From: Selenomonas sp. AE3005
Lineage (GTDB): Bacteria; Bacillota; Negativicutes; Selenomonadales; Selenomonadaceae
Reading direction: 5' to 3'
DNA: 64,000 nucleotides
Assembly: GCF_000686945.1 (NCBI RefSeq)
Contig: NZ_KK366040.1
Span: forward strand, 124,001 to 188,000
Part shown: positions 9,012 to 17,372 of the stretch, one piece after another
How positions within the stretch are numbered: the stretch's first letter is position 1
How the letters are laid out: each line of letters starts with the position of its first letter
Made by a program: the position numbers and the translations under genes
Notes under the pieces: model-generated
The model's database searches: none
What the model was told of the DNA's origin: nothing
What the model saw: the letters and a program-made list of their open reading frames with translations, nothing else

Positions 9012-10367
9012 TTACACCAGTACTGCCATAACAAAGGACGTAACCAGGGCCACCAGCATGGGAATAGCCGTCCTTTTTACGACATCAACTGGTGATACAT
9101 CAGCCACACCAGCCACAGCTACCACCGCTGCCGTTATCGGAGACGCACTGCGGGCAATGCTGGACGCCATCTGCATAGGGGTTATCATCGCGGCCGGCAG
9201 CATGGACAATTTGGCAGCAATATCAGGCACCAATGCCCCAAACGAATAGAACGGCGCGTTGCCTGAACCCATAATGACTGCAGATACAGCCACGATAAGC
9301 ACCATTACCAGGGTAATAGCAGTGGCCCCGAAACCGGAACTCTGTGCACCACTGATAATCATGTCCACGGCACCGATTTTCGTCAGACCAAAAGCAAAGG
9401 TTTCACCAGCCACAATCAGCGTTATAACGGTAGCAAAAATCCGCCCCATACCATCGAAGAACACTTTAATGCTGTCAAATACAGTTTTCACATCACGGGT
9501 ACGCACCAGTTCAAATGTCATAGCCAAAGCTATGCTGATTATCATAGCCGTCACTACCGGCATTTTAATCGTAGAGATGCACAGTTTGCTGAATACCAGC
9601 ACCAGACCGATAGGCACCAGGGGCAGAATCGCATAAATAGCCGGTGGCATATTATCGTCTTTTTCCTGAGCAATATATTCCATAGACTTGGCCTCGACGC
9701 CAGCGCGGCGGTCAAACCAACGCTGTACAAGGAAGTGTGATATTGCTATTGCCACAATCGTAACCACAGCAATGGGAATCTGTTCCCCGACAAAATAATC
9801 AGCAACATCCAGACCAGCGGTTTTTGCTGCAAATACGGCAGTACCAGAGGCCGGCCCCAGGTCCAGACAGGGAGCCGTGGCAATAACAGCCGCTGCCGAC
9901 AGACGGCTGACGCCCAGACTTGTTAAGACAGGAAATAAAGTGGCCATCAAAAGTACGCACAGACCGGCGGCGCTGGGAATGACGATATTCAGCAGCTGTC
10001 CCACCACATAGCTGACTGCCAACAGCAGATACGGTGATTTCATCATACTGAGCGGCTTGGCCGACAAATATACCAGCACACGGCTTGCACCGATATGTTC
10101 CATATACTTGGCAAAGCCGCCCACAGCCATAATCAACAGGCCAATACCAGCCGCCCGTGAGCTGAATGTGTCTTCGATAAACTTAAAGATATCAAACCAG
10201 ACCATACCCGTTGATTTCTTGCCTTCCAACAGGGGATATCCCAGCAAAATAGTCATGGCCATCAAAAATATACCGCCGGCAAAAAGCACCGTCTGGGCAT
10301 TCTTTTTGTGCAGAATCATGTAGGCCACAATCACAGTTGTTATCAGGGCCAGGGCCATCGCTAACAT
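9012..10367 (-). CDS. DcuC-family C4-dicarboxylate (or related) transporter
   Basis: A 451-residue inner-membrane protein with about 12 hydrophobic segments. The first half closely follows DcuC: an LLIMAVGGFAKYMEHIGAS segment, then SKPL..SPYLL, and LCVLLMATLFPVLTSLGVSR. DcuC proteins exchange or export C4-dicarboxylates such as succinate and fumarate in anaerobes, but relatives of the superfamily also take up peptides and aminoacyl compounds. The gene starts 16 bases after the M20 peptidase and is followed by the porin, so it could import the peptidase's substrate rather than a dicarboxylate. AGGAGGAG precedes the ATG. Family call is firm, substrate is not. Confidence 0.85.
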   Translation of the reverse strand: MLAMALALITTVIVAYMILHKKNAQTVLFAGGIFLMAMTILLGYPLLEGKKSTGMVWFDIFKFIEDTFSSRAAGIGLLIMAVGGFAKYMEHIGASRVLVYLSAKPLSMMKSPYLLLAVSYVVGQLLNIVIPSAAGLCVLLMATLFPVLTSLGVSRLSAAAVIATAPCLDLGPASGTAVFAAKTAGLDVADYFVGEQIPIAVVTIVAIAISHFLVQRWFDRRAGVEAKSMEYIAQEKDDNMPPAIYAILPLVPIGLVLVFSKLCISTIKMPVVTAMIISIALAMTFELVRTRDVKTVFDSIKVFFDGMGRIFATVITLIVAGETFAFGLTKIGAVDMIISGAQSSGFGATAITLVMVLIVAVSAVIMGSGNAPFYSFGALVPDIAAKLSMLPAAMITPMQMASSIARSASPITAAVVAVAGVADVSPVDVVKRTAIPMLVALVTSFVMAVLV

Positions 10368-10383
10368 AAACTCTCCTCCTCTT

Positions 10384-11517
10384 TTACTTTATACAGATAA
10401 TATGCTGTATAATACGGCATAACAGCTCATAACGGGGAATGATGGTATCTATTTCCAAATACTCATTTTCACTATGGGCACCGCCGCCCACCGGCCCCAG
10501 GCCGTCGATGGTCGGCGTGCCGGCAGCAGCGGCAAAACTGCCATCAGAACCGCCGCCGCTGGCCATCCAGCCAAATTCCACACCGATTTCCTGACCGATA
10601 TCGTCAATACTGCGGCAAAGGGCCATGGTTTTTTCCGAGGGGAGCATCGGCGGTCTGGTGATGCCGCCCTCCACCTCAGCCAACGTTCCCTCCACATGCG
10701 GATGGGCTTGCAGGCTGTTCATTATCCCTGCTACACGTTCGCTTTCTGCAGCGTCATAGTAGCGCACATCCACCGCAGCTCCGGCTTGTCCCGGTACAGC
10801 ACTGATACCCGTGCCGCCCCACACCTTCCCCACATTTACAGTTGTTTCCTTGCTGAGGTCCGTGGCGGCCTGCAGGGCAATAATCCAATGTGCCAGTTCC
10901 TCAACAGCATTTCGCCCCGCCTGGTAGTCAACACCAGCATGTGCCGCTACACCTTTAATATTTATATGATACCTGGCTATCCCTTTGCGTTTATAAACCA
11001 GATTTCCATTAGCCCGGCCGGCCTCTAAGGCCAGTACATAACGACTCTTTCTGGCTAAATTCGTAGAATAAGCCGCCGAATACCGCGAGCTTATTCCTTC
11101 GTGGTCACTGTTCAGAAACACACATACGGCAGCATCAGCCAGCGCCCCTCTTTCCTGCAGGTTGGCCAACGCATAAAAACCACTTAACAGGCCAGCCTTG
11201 CAGTCAATAACACCTGGCCCATAGGCGCGGTTTCCCTCTATTCTAAAGGGACGTTTTGCCGCGGTTCCCAACGGAAAAACCGTATCCATGTGCGCCAGCA
11301 GCAGTACATCGTATTTTTCTGCCTCCCTGTTGACAATCCGCAGGCAAGGCCCGATAGACGGTGCCAGGCTGACCTCTTCCACCAGCCAGCCCAGGGATTT
11401 ATACTTATCCTTCATAAAAGCAGCAATTTTGCCAGCGCCCTCCGGTTCCGAGGATACGCTGTCAATATTGACCAGCCTGGCCAGCTCGTCCAGAAAACGC
11501 TGTTTATCCAGCTCCAT
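10384..11517 (-). CDS. M20-family metallopeptidase (glutamate carboxypeptidase-like)
   Basis: A 377-residue cytoplasmic hydrolase of the M20 family, which splits dipeptides or N-acyl amino acids with two zinc ions. Metal-ligand motifs HMDT (H76, D78) and GVIDCKAG (D105) are present, as is the dimerisation domain (AGVDYQAGRNAVEEL) and the C-terminal GGGSDGSFAA and GGGAHSENE segments. Where the family normally has a paired Glu (catalytic base plus ligand), this protein reads SDHEG at ~137-141, putting His in the base position. The ATG at 11517 is nine bases after AGGAGG; an upstream TTG is too close. First gene of the operon with the DcuC-type transporter and porin, and divergent from a LysR gene. 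Confidence 0.85.
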   Translation of the reverse strand: MELDKQRFLDELARLVNIDSVSSEPEGAGKIAAFMKDKYKSLGWLVEEVSLAPSIGPCLRIVNREAEKYDVLLLAHMDTVFPLGTAAKRPFRIEGNRAYGPGVIDCKAGLLSGFYALANLQERGALADAAVCVFLNSDHEGISSRYSAAYSTNLARKSRYVLALEAGRANGNLVYKRKGIARYHINIKGVAAHAGVDYQAGRNAVEELAHWIIALQAATDLSKETTVNVGKVWGGTGISAVPGQAGAAVDVRYYDAAESERVAGIMNSLQAHPHVEGTLAEVEGGITRPPMLPSEKTMALCRSIDDIGQEIGVEFGWMASGGGSDGSFAAAAGTPTIDGLGPVGGGAHSENEYLEIDTIIPRYELLCRIIQHIICIK

Positions 11518-11576
11518 ACTCAACTACCTCCTGTAAAATTTTAGCTTATGCAATTCTATGCCATAGCCACGACTTT

Positions 11577-11605
11577 ATCATAAAGGCTTTGATATTAAAT
11601 GTAAA
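11577..11605 (-). promoter_or_regulatory. Promoter of the M20-DcuC-porin operon
   Basis: On the minus strand, TTTACA (11600-11605) and TATGAT (11577-11582) are separated by 17 bases. It points at the M20 gene and lies next to the LysR-type palindromes. Confidence 0.6.
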
Positions 11606-11618
11606 ATTCGCAATTCTT

Positions 11619-11641
11619 CTAATTTTATTAGCCAATCTAAT
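11619..11641. promoter_or_regulatory. Overlapping palindromes, probable LysR-type operator
   Basis: Two overlapping perfect inverted repeats lie between the divergent promoters: CTAAT-TTT-ATTAG (11619-11631) and ATTAG-CCAAT-CTAAT (11627-11641). The second fits the T-N11-A form of LysR-type binding sites. Placement between the regulator and its divergent operon supports an operator role; binding itself is inferred. Confidence 0.6.
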
Positions 11642-11671
11642 TGGACAAAATACGACAAATCAGTATATAAT
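11642..11671 (+). promoter_or_regulatory. Promoter of the LysR-type regulator
   Basis: TGGACA (11642-11647) and TATAAT (11666-11671) with 18-base spacing. The -35 element abuts the ATTAG palindrome, compatible with autoregulation. Confidence 0.6.
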
Positions 11672-11709
11672 GATGGCGAACTTGAAAACAAGCAGAAAGG
11701 TGATACGTC

Positions 11710-12615
11710 ATGCTCTTGCGGCAAATACAATACTTTATGGCAGTAGCAGAATCACATCATTTTACCAAAGCTGCCAAACAACTCTTTGTCTCCCAGTCAG
11801 CACTGTCACAGCAAATCAACAAGCTCGAGGACGATTTAGGCGTAAAGCTGCTCGACCGTATTTCGCATCCCATTACCCTGACACCTGCCGGCGAAGAGTT
11901 TTACCGCTGCGCCAAAAAAATTATTTCCGATATAAACCATCTTGAACTGCAAATGCAGCACTACGCTCATGATAATCAGGGCACATTGCACCTCGGTGTA
12001 ATTACCGGTCTGGGCAAACTTCCCCTCACGGATATTCTTTCCAAGTTTAATACGGAAATATCCCCACAAATGCAGTTTTCCCTGACCAATTGCCTTAGCA
12101 AAAAACTTTGCCACATGCTGGGGAATCATGAAATAGATATCGCCATCATGGCTGTACCCGATGATTTTCCCACGGATGAGTTTGAGCTGTTTTCCCTGCA
12201 GCATGAGCCTTTTTTGGTCATTCTGCCGGCGGGCCATCCGCTGACATGTCAAACGCAAATAAGCCTGCAGGAACTGCAGGCCGAGAATTTCATTTTTCCT
12301 ACGGCAGAAAATGTTTCCTATGATGTTTTTATGGCAGCCTGTCAAAAAGCTGGTTTTACGCCTAATATCGTCACCTACTGCAACAGTCCAGGCCAACGCA
12401 TTGACCTCGTCCAATCCGGCCTGGGCGTCAGCCTTATATCGACAAGCGGCTTTGCGTATTTCAATAATCATGCAGATGTTGTCCCGCTGCCCTTAAGCGT
12501 GCCACTCTACAAACACATCGCCATGGTACGGCGGAAAGACAATAACCATCTGCCGCTGGTTGCCAAATTTTGGGAGTATATCCGTACCAACTATGGACAG
12601 GAAACTGTTGGCTGA
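11710..12615 (+). CDS. LysR-family transcriptional regulator
   Basis: A 301-residue regulator with an N-terminal winged helix-turn-helix (residues 1-62; AAKQLFVSQSALSQQINKLE, then LLDR...LTPAGEEFY) and a C-terminal periplasmic-binding-like effector domain. It is transcribed away from the M20-DcuC-porin operon, the classic arrangement in which a LysR protein senses a substrate or product of the divergent genes. The start ATG follows AGAAAGGTG. The effector is unknown; from context it may be a peptide, an N-acyl amino acid or a dicarboxylate. Confidence 0.92.
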   Translation: MLLRQIQYFMAVAESHHFTKAAKQLFVSQSALSQQINKLEDDLGVKLLDRISHPITLTPAGEEFYRCAKKIISDINHLELQMQHYAHDNQGTLHLGVITGLGKLPLTDILSKFNTEISPQMQFSLTNCLSKKLCHMLGNHEIDIAIMAVPDDFPTDEFELFSLQHEPFLVILPAGHPLTCQTQISLQELQAENFIFPTAENVSYDVFMAACQKAGFTPNIVTYCNSPGQRIDLVQSGLGVSLISTSGFAYFNNHADVVPLPLSVPLYKHIAMVRRKDNNHLPLVAKFWEYIRTNYGQETVG

Positions 12616-12674
12616 AAACTTTCTGTCTCATAGCAGGATATCATTATTTATCACCCTTGAAAGGAGTGCTTTTT

Positions 12675-13583
12675 ATGAAGAAACCCTCTCTATTTATGGG
12701 GATGCTATGCCTGCTGGCCTGTCTGTTACTGCCCCTGGGCGCGGTTCAGGCACAAAGCTCACAGCTGCCGGCCGGCTTAAGTAGTTTCTCCCTGCCCGAA
12801 CCAGCCGGCGTCACCGCTGATCCCCTAAAGGTGTATACCTACAAACCAGCCGCCTGGCAGGACGGCCGCCCCATCGTCGTCGTTTTTCATGGTTTAAAAC
12901 GCAATGCCGAAGAGTACTGTCAGGGTTGGAAGGAATATGCGGAAAAGTATAATTTCCTCATCGCCTGCCCGGAATTCACCGAAAGTAAATTCCCTGGTGT
13001 ACGCTATTATAATTTCGGTAATGTAATTGATAATGACAATACCGGCGGCAACGTTCAGCCTCAAAGCAAGTGGATTTTCCCGGTCATTGACAACATTATC
13101 AAAGCCACCAGGCAGCAGGCCGGTACGAAAAAAAGCAAAGTTATTATCTTTGCCCATTCAGCCGGAGCCCAGCTCGTACATCGCTATGTCCTGCTGAATA
13201 AGCGTACTGCGGCTGACCTCATTATTGCCGCTAATTCCGGCTGGTACACTATGCCTGATGAAAATATCTCCTACTCCTACGGCATGAAAGAACTGGCACC
13301 TGCCAAAAAGGATTTCCGTAATGCTTTCGCCAAGCCTGTTGTCATTCTGCTGGGCGAGAAAGATACTGTCCGTTCCAAAGTTCTGCGTAAAACACCTGAG
13401 GCCGACGCCCAGGGACAAAATCGCTTGGAACGCGGCCGTAATTTCTATAACCAGGCACAGCAAAAGGCCGCCAGTCTGGGCCTGCCATTCAACTGGCAGC
13501 TTATCACGGTTCCCGGCGTTGGTCATGATGGTACAGGCATGGCCAAGGGAGCAATCCCCCTTATTGAATCCCTTGCCCGGTAA
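12675..13583 (+). CDS. Secreted alpha/beta hydrolase (esterase-like)
   Basis: A 302-residue exported hydrolase. The ATG at 12675 follows AAGGAG and begins a signal peptide (hydrophobic core LLACLLLPLG, probable cleavage after VQA). The mature part shows an alpha/beta-hydrolase fold: VVVFHGLKRNAEEY as oxyanion strand and loop, the nucleophile elbow AHSAGA, an Asp candidate in GEKDTV and a His in GVGHDG. This resembles polyhydroxybutyrate-depolymerase or feruloyl-esterase type enzymes, which act outside the cytoplasm. No neighbouring gene suggests the substrate. A strong terminator follows directly, so it may be expressed alone or with the LysR gene upstream. Confidence 0.75.
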   Translation: MKKPSLFMGMLCLLACLLLPLGAVQAQSSQLPAGLSSFSLPEPAGVTADPLKVYTYKPAAWQDGRPIVVVFHGLKRNAEEYCQGWKEYAEKYNFLIACPEFTESKFPGVRYYNFGNVIDNDNTGGNVQPQSKWIFPVIDNIIKATRQQAGTKKSKVIIFAHSAGAQLVHRYVLLNKRTAADLIIAANSGWYTMPDENISYSYGMKELAPAKKDFRNAFAKPVVILLGEKDTVRSKVLRKTPEADAQGQNRLERGRNFYNQAQQKAASLGLPFNWQLITVPGVGHDGTGMAKGAIPLIESLAR

Positions 13584-13605
13584 GAACATATAAATCCCCA
13601 CAGGA

Positions 13606-13644
13606 AAAGCCCTGCAAGCATAAACTTGCAGGGCTTTGATTTTT
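13606..13644 (+). terminator. Rho-independent terminator
   Basis: A 13-bp perfect stem (AAAGCCCTGCAAG with CTTGCAGGGCTTT) is followed by GATTTTT, 22 bases after the hydrolase stop codon. Confidence 0.9.
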
Positions 13645-13650
13645 ATCCCT

Positions 13651-13791
13651 TTATAACGCCGTTGTTCCAGTTTTGCCATAGGCAAAACTTCCTCTTGGCG
13701 TTTCAACGAGGCGGGAGATATGCTCGCCGCCTGTTTTGGTATTCGTGCCCCCACCTGCTGAGGTGGGGGACATTTTCTTGCCTCGTTATAA
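13651..13791. repeat. TTATAA-bounded repeat 'B', copy 1
   Basis: A 141-bp unit starting and ending in TTATAA. It contains the hairpin GTTTTGCC-ATA-GGCAAAAC, a GAGGCGG/CCGCCTG pair and the hairpin CCCCCACCTGCTGAGGTGGGGG. It is nearly identical to 63047-63187 (a single difference noted by eye, in GTATTCGTGCC/GTATTCATGCC), and a shorter relative is at 37414. It lies between convergent genes. Confidence 0.85.
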
Positions 13792-13794
13792 TAC

Positions 13795-14487
13795 TTAGTC
13801 TTTATCTGCCTTGGCGTATTTAACCGCCGCCTTGGCCAGTTCTTCTGTCGAATCGATGAAGTCGCCCTGTAAATTGTACATGGATACAGCTACAGGCACT
13901 TCCGTACAGCCCAGAATAAACGCCTCCGCACCATCATGCTGCATATCCTGCAGCAACTGACACACTGCGCTCGTATCATAAGCGTTATTATTGGCTTTTA
14001 CACCATCATATATCAAATCATCAATCAAATGCTGTTTATCTGCCGCTGGGGCTATGCACGTTATCCCCTTTGCTGATAACGCCTTTTGGTACAGGCCTGT
14101 ACGTATGGTGCCACTGGTCGCCAGCAGCCCCACAGACTTACAGCCTCTAGCCAGCACACTGTCTGCCGCTGTCTCGATAATGGACAGTACAGGTATTTTC
14201 ACCTGCGGTGCCACCTCCGGCAGAAAATAATGTGCCGTATTGCAGGCAATAATAATGAAATCTGCGCCCCCGGCCTCCAGCCGCCGGGCGCTTTTCACCA
14301 TAGCCGCCACCGGCGATTCCCCCTGCCCTAATATAGCCTTAGTCCGGTCAGGAATCTGTGGTGCATTATCCACCAGCATGGGAATATGTTCCTGGTCTGT
14401 TGCGGCGGGCGTTGCCAGTATAATTTTTTTCATCAAATCCACTGTAGCCATAGGGCCCATGCCCCCCATAATACCAATTGTTTTCAT
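13795..14487 (-). CDS. Aspartate racemase family protein
   Basis: A 230-residue enzyme of the PLP-independent aspartate/glutamate racemase family, which interconverts L- and D-amino acids using two Cys residues. It has the N-terminal IGIMGGMGPMAT segment, the first catalytic Cys in ACNTAHYF (~82) and the second in LGCTEVP (~190). D-aspartate is used in peptidoglycan cross-bridges of some Firmicutes, so a cell-wall role is possible. The ATG at 14487 is chosen because GAGGAG lies 9 bases upstream; a GTG three codons earlier overlaps that motif. The stop codon falls four bases from repeat B. Confidence 0.88.
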   Translation of the reverse strand: MKTIGIMGGMGPMATVDLMKKIILATPAATDQEHIPMLVDNAPQIPDRTKAILGQGESPVAAMVKSARRLEAGGADFIIIACNTAHYFLPEVAPQVKIPVLSIIETAADSVLARGCKSVGLLATSGTIRTGLYQKALSAKGITCIAPAADKQHLIDDLIYDGVKANNNAYDTSAVCQLLQDMQHDGAEAFILGCTEVPVAVSMYNLQGDFIDSTEELAKAAVKYAKADKD

Positions 14488-14611
14488 ATCCCTCACTCCT
14501 CAACTGAATTATCAAAATAATAGCAAATAATCTCAATAAAAGCATAGCATAATGTAAAACTAACTTCAACTGCTGAAACACTAATGCAAAAATAAGCTAC
14601 ACAATTGTAAA

Positions 14612-15211
14612 TTGCAGTTTGACAGTTAAGTAGTTCTTAAAAGTATCCCGTTAATACGTGCATGGGGTTCACGGGGGAGTAATTTTTCTGCCTCCGCTGA
14701 ACGACACACCTCGGAAAATAGCACTGTCCAGTTACCTGCGCCGGGCAGGCCAACGGCGCTCCTTTCAGCGTAGTTGCTTAGCGATTGACTACAGTGTGCC
14801 GGCCTTCGCTGCGCTCAGGCAGTCGCTCCCCGCATAAAAATCACTCCCCCGTTCGCCCCCAGCAACGCTATTTACAATTGTCACGGATTCGTTGCTCCTG
14901 TTACAAGAACATCGATGTGCTTGTTCCCTGTCACTGAGAAAAAGACGTTTTATATTGACGTTGCTTAGGGCGGAGGTGGTGATGCTTTTCGCAGTGGAAC
15001 GACCGTCCGAACGCAGTGAGGACTGGCCCACAAACAACAGTCCCTGGACACTGTGCTGAACAATCGCGCCGACTGCTTGCCGGCGCATGTAGCTAGAAAA
15101 ACAATATTTTTGCTGGTGGGTCATTTAGTGCAACAGCGAAAAGTATTACCACCTCCACCCGACTGAGCTGTAACAAATAAAAATAAGCACGCATTGACCG
15201 TCAAACTGCAA
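14612..15211 (-). repeat. 600-bp interspersed repeat 'A', copy 2 (inverted)
   Basis: Full-length copy in the opposite orientation to copies 1 and 3, with the same TTGCAGTTTGAC...GTCAAACTGCAA ends and both internal inverted modules. It occupies most of the 850-base gap between the racemase and preA-like genes. The uninterrupted IS target is present around 14808-14820. No credible coding region is seen. Confidence 0.85.
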
Positions 15212-15233
15212 TATATATTTTCTCCATCTGCTT

Positions 15234-15249
15234 TGTTGCACGTGAAACA
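15234..15249. other. parS site 2
   Basis: TGTTGCACGTGAAACA is an exact match to the TGTTNCACGTGAAACA consensus, about 90 bases upstream of the preA-like gene. Confidence 0.92.
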
Positions 15250-15341
15250 AAAATTATTTTCTCCATTTCTAGGAAAAAACTTCTCCTGCCGCGAATATAT
15301 CAGTAATACTTAGTTAGTGAAAATCGCCAGAGGTATTAACC

Positions 15342-16859
15342 ATGAAATCACAAAATTTTATTCGCCGCAGCGATATGTTAAAATGCATGCTCTGTGCTGA
15401 CCCCGTATGCGACAAATCCTGCCCCGCGAAATTACAGCCGTCCAGGATTTTACGCAGTCTGTGGTTTGCCAACGAAGATGTTGCCGCCGTCAGCCTGCCT
15501 GCGGACAATCCTTGTGCAGACTGTTCTGCCCTCTGCGAATCAGCCTGTCTGCGCCCTCATGAAGTCCCGATAAAGAACCTCATCGGCAGGTTAAAGACTG
15601 ATGTTGCCCCGCAGCTCAGTACGGCCCTGCCCACGCATGAGGACCGCCTCAAAACAGATATTTGTGGTATTCCCTTGGAAAATCCTTTTTTACTGTCCTC
15701 TTCCGTAGTGGCCAGCACCTTTGATATGTGCGACCGTGCCTTTACCGCCGGCTGGGCCGGAGCCTCCTTTAAAACCATCTGCAACTTTGACATTCATGAG
15801 GCCTCTCCCCGTTTTTCAGCCATCAATGGCGCTGACGGCAGCATAATCGGGTTCAAAAATATTGAACAACTTTCTGACCATAGCGTGACCGAAAACATGG
15901 CTATTTTCCGTCAGTTAAAGAAAAAACATCCCACAAAGTTTATTTTGGCCTCCATCATGGGACAAAATGACGCCGAATGGACAGAACTGGCCTATACTTG
16001 TCAGGAAAACGGTGCCGATGCTATTGAACTGAATTTTTCCTGTCCCAATATGATGGCCGATGGACTTGGTTCAGATATTGGTCAGGTTCCCGACCTGGTA
16101 GAACGCTTTACCGCCGCGGCCAAACGCCGCACCACCATACCAGTTTTAGCTAAACTCACGCCTAATGTTGCTGTTATGAGTCCGGCAGCTGAAGCGGCCC
16201 TGCGCGGCGGTGCTGACGGCCTTGCGGCTATCAACACCATCAAAAGCATTATGGGCATCAATCTAAACACTTATGTATCGAGCCCTGCCATACAAGGCAA
16301 CTCTGCCGTAGGTGGCTACAGTGGCAATGCAGTAAAACCGATTGCCCTGCGCTTTATTGCCGAACTTGCCAAAAATCCTGCCCTTAAGAACCTGCATATC
16401 AGCGGTATGGGCGGTATTGAAACCTGGCAGGACGGCTTGGAATTTTTACTGTTAGGCGCCACTTCCCTGCAAGTCACTACAGCCGTCATGCAATATGGCT
16501 ATCGTATCATTGATGACCTGAAGTCCGGCCTTAACTACTATCTCCACGAAAAAGGCATTACTTCGGTAAAGGACATTGTAGGACGTTCCCTGCCCTACGT
16601 CAGCGATTCCACAGATGTATTGGAACGTGACAGTATTCTGTTCCCGAAATTTACACATACGACCTGCCTGGGATGCGGCCGCTGTGTTATTGCCTGCGCC
16701 GACGGAGGACATCAAGCCATTAGTCTGAACGAAAACCGCCGGCCTGTACTTGACGGAAAAAAATGTGTTGGCTGCCACCTCTGCCGTCTGGTTTGCCCCA
16801 CACATTCCATCTCCTCCGGTACAAAAAGAATTTACCGCCGTTCCCCTTCCCTGTCATGA
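15342..16859 (+). CDS. PreA-like dihydropyrimidine dehydrogenase / DHOD-fold iron-sulfur enzyme
   Basis: A 505-residue FMN/iron-sulfur protein. From about residue 100 it follows PreA, the catalytic subunit of bacterial NAD-dependent dihydropyrimidine dehydrogenase: a dihydroorotate-dehydrogenase-type barrel with IELNFSCPNM and AINTIKS, then two ferredoxin clusters near the end (CLGCGRCVIAC and CVGCHLCRLVC). E. coli PreA is about 410 residues; the additional ~95 N-terminal residues here carry eleven Cys in two groups (CMLCADPVCDKSC; CADCSALCESAC), like the N-terminal cluster domain normally found on the partner PreT. No PreT gene is adjacent. Pyrimidine reduction or breakdown is the likely role, but other DHOD-like reactions are possible. 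Confidence 0.82.
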   Translation: MKSQNFIRRSDMLKCMLCADPVCDKSCPAKLQPSRILRSLWFANEDVAAVSLPADNPCADCSALCESACLRPHEVPIKNLIGRLKTDVAPQLSTALPTHEDRLKTDICGIPLENPFLLSSSVVASTFDMCDRAFTAGWAGASFKTICNFDIHEASPRFSAINGADGSIIGFKNIEQLSDHSVTENMAIFRQLKKKHPTKFILASIMGQNDAEWTELAYTCQENGADAIELNFSCPNMMADGLGSDIGQVPDLVERFTAAAKRRTTIPVLAKLTPNVAVMSPAAEAALRGGADGLAAINTIKSIMGINLNTYVSSPAIQGNSAVGGYSGNAVKPIALRFIAELAKNPALKNLHISGMGGIETWQDGLEFLLLGATSLQVTTAVMQYGYRIIDDLKSGLNYYLHEKGITSVKDIVGRSLPYVSDSTDVLERDSILFPKFTHTTCLGCGRCVIACADGGHQAISLNENRRPVLDGKKCVGCHLCRLVCPTHSISSGTKRIYRRSPSLS

Positions 16860-16901
16860 CCGGCTCCCTATGAAATCCCTGTTGGTTATATATTAAAGCT
16901 G

Positions 16902-16949
16902 AAAGGGCCGCAGGCTTAGTGATTATCACCAAGCCTGCGGCCCTTTTGT
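16902..16949 (+). terminator. Rho-independent terminator after the preA-like gene
   Basis: A 15-bp perfect stem (AAGGGCCGCAGGCTT with its complement at 16931-16945) followed by TTGTTT. It also overlaps parS site 3 by three bases. Confidence 0.9.
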
Positions 16950-16962
16950 TTCACGTGCAACA
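16947..16962. other. parS site 3
   Basis: TGTTTCACGTGCAACA, the complement of the site 2 sequence, placed between convergent genes directly after a terminator, exactly like site 1. Confidence 0.92.
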
Positions 16963-16973
16963 ATATGATATTT

Positions 16974-17324
16974 TTACAGGCCTATGACCTCTGTAAAATA
17001 AATTACCGTTACCGTATCTTCCATAAGGATACGCCGTTTATAGATACGTTCAAAATCGGCAATCAGTTCCTCATGACTGTTGATATCGGGATTCTGATTA
17101 CCCAAATCTTTGGAGGTCAGGGTTCCCATTGTCTTTACTCTCACCTTATCCAGGTAAGCCGTATAGAGTTTTTGTTTTTGTTCGCCCTTTTGCCCGGTAG
17201 TAATCCAGACAATCGAGCCTTCCGGGAATTGCGCACTGACATCGCCTAAGCGGACCGTACAGCGCTTGGTGCGGCTAATCAGCATCTTTTTATGCTTTTC
17301 GTCGCGGAAATTCAAGGCCATCAT
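16974..17324 (-). CDS. Small ASCH/PUA-like domain protein (tentative)
   Basis: A 116-residue soluble protein with AGGAGG nine bases before its ATG. The pattern of a short N-terminal LNFRDEKHKKMLISRTKRCTVRLG segment, followed by a Gly- and Val-rich strand (GSIVWITTGQ) and YTAYLDKVRVKTMGTL, resembles ASCH/PUA-like beta barrels that bind RNA or modified nucleosides, where an ILSG.K..T.R strand starts the fold. This family call rests on pattern only. It is a single gene between a terminator and parS site on one side and the glutamate synthase operon end on the other; context gives no function. Confidence 0.6.
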   Translation of the reverse strand: MMALNFRDEKHKKMLISRTKRCTVRLGDVSAQFPEGSIVWITTGQKGEQKQKLYTAYLDKVRVKTMGTLTSKDLGNQNPDINSHEELIADFERIYKRRILMEDTVTVIYFTEVIGL

Positions 17325-17372
17325 ACAGGCATTCCTCCTTCGGATGACACATCATCAACTAGCTTGATTATA

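Noticed and set aside
12570-12674. Upstream extension of the secreted hydrolase overlapping the LysR gene end
   Set aside because: It would put 35 residues before a proper signal peptide; the ATG at 12675 has AAGGAG.
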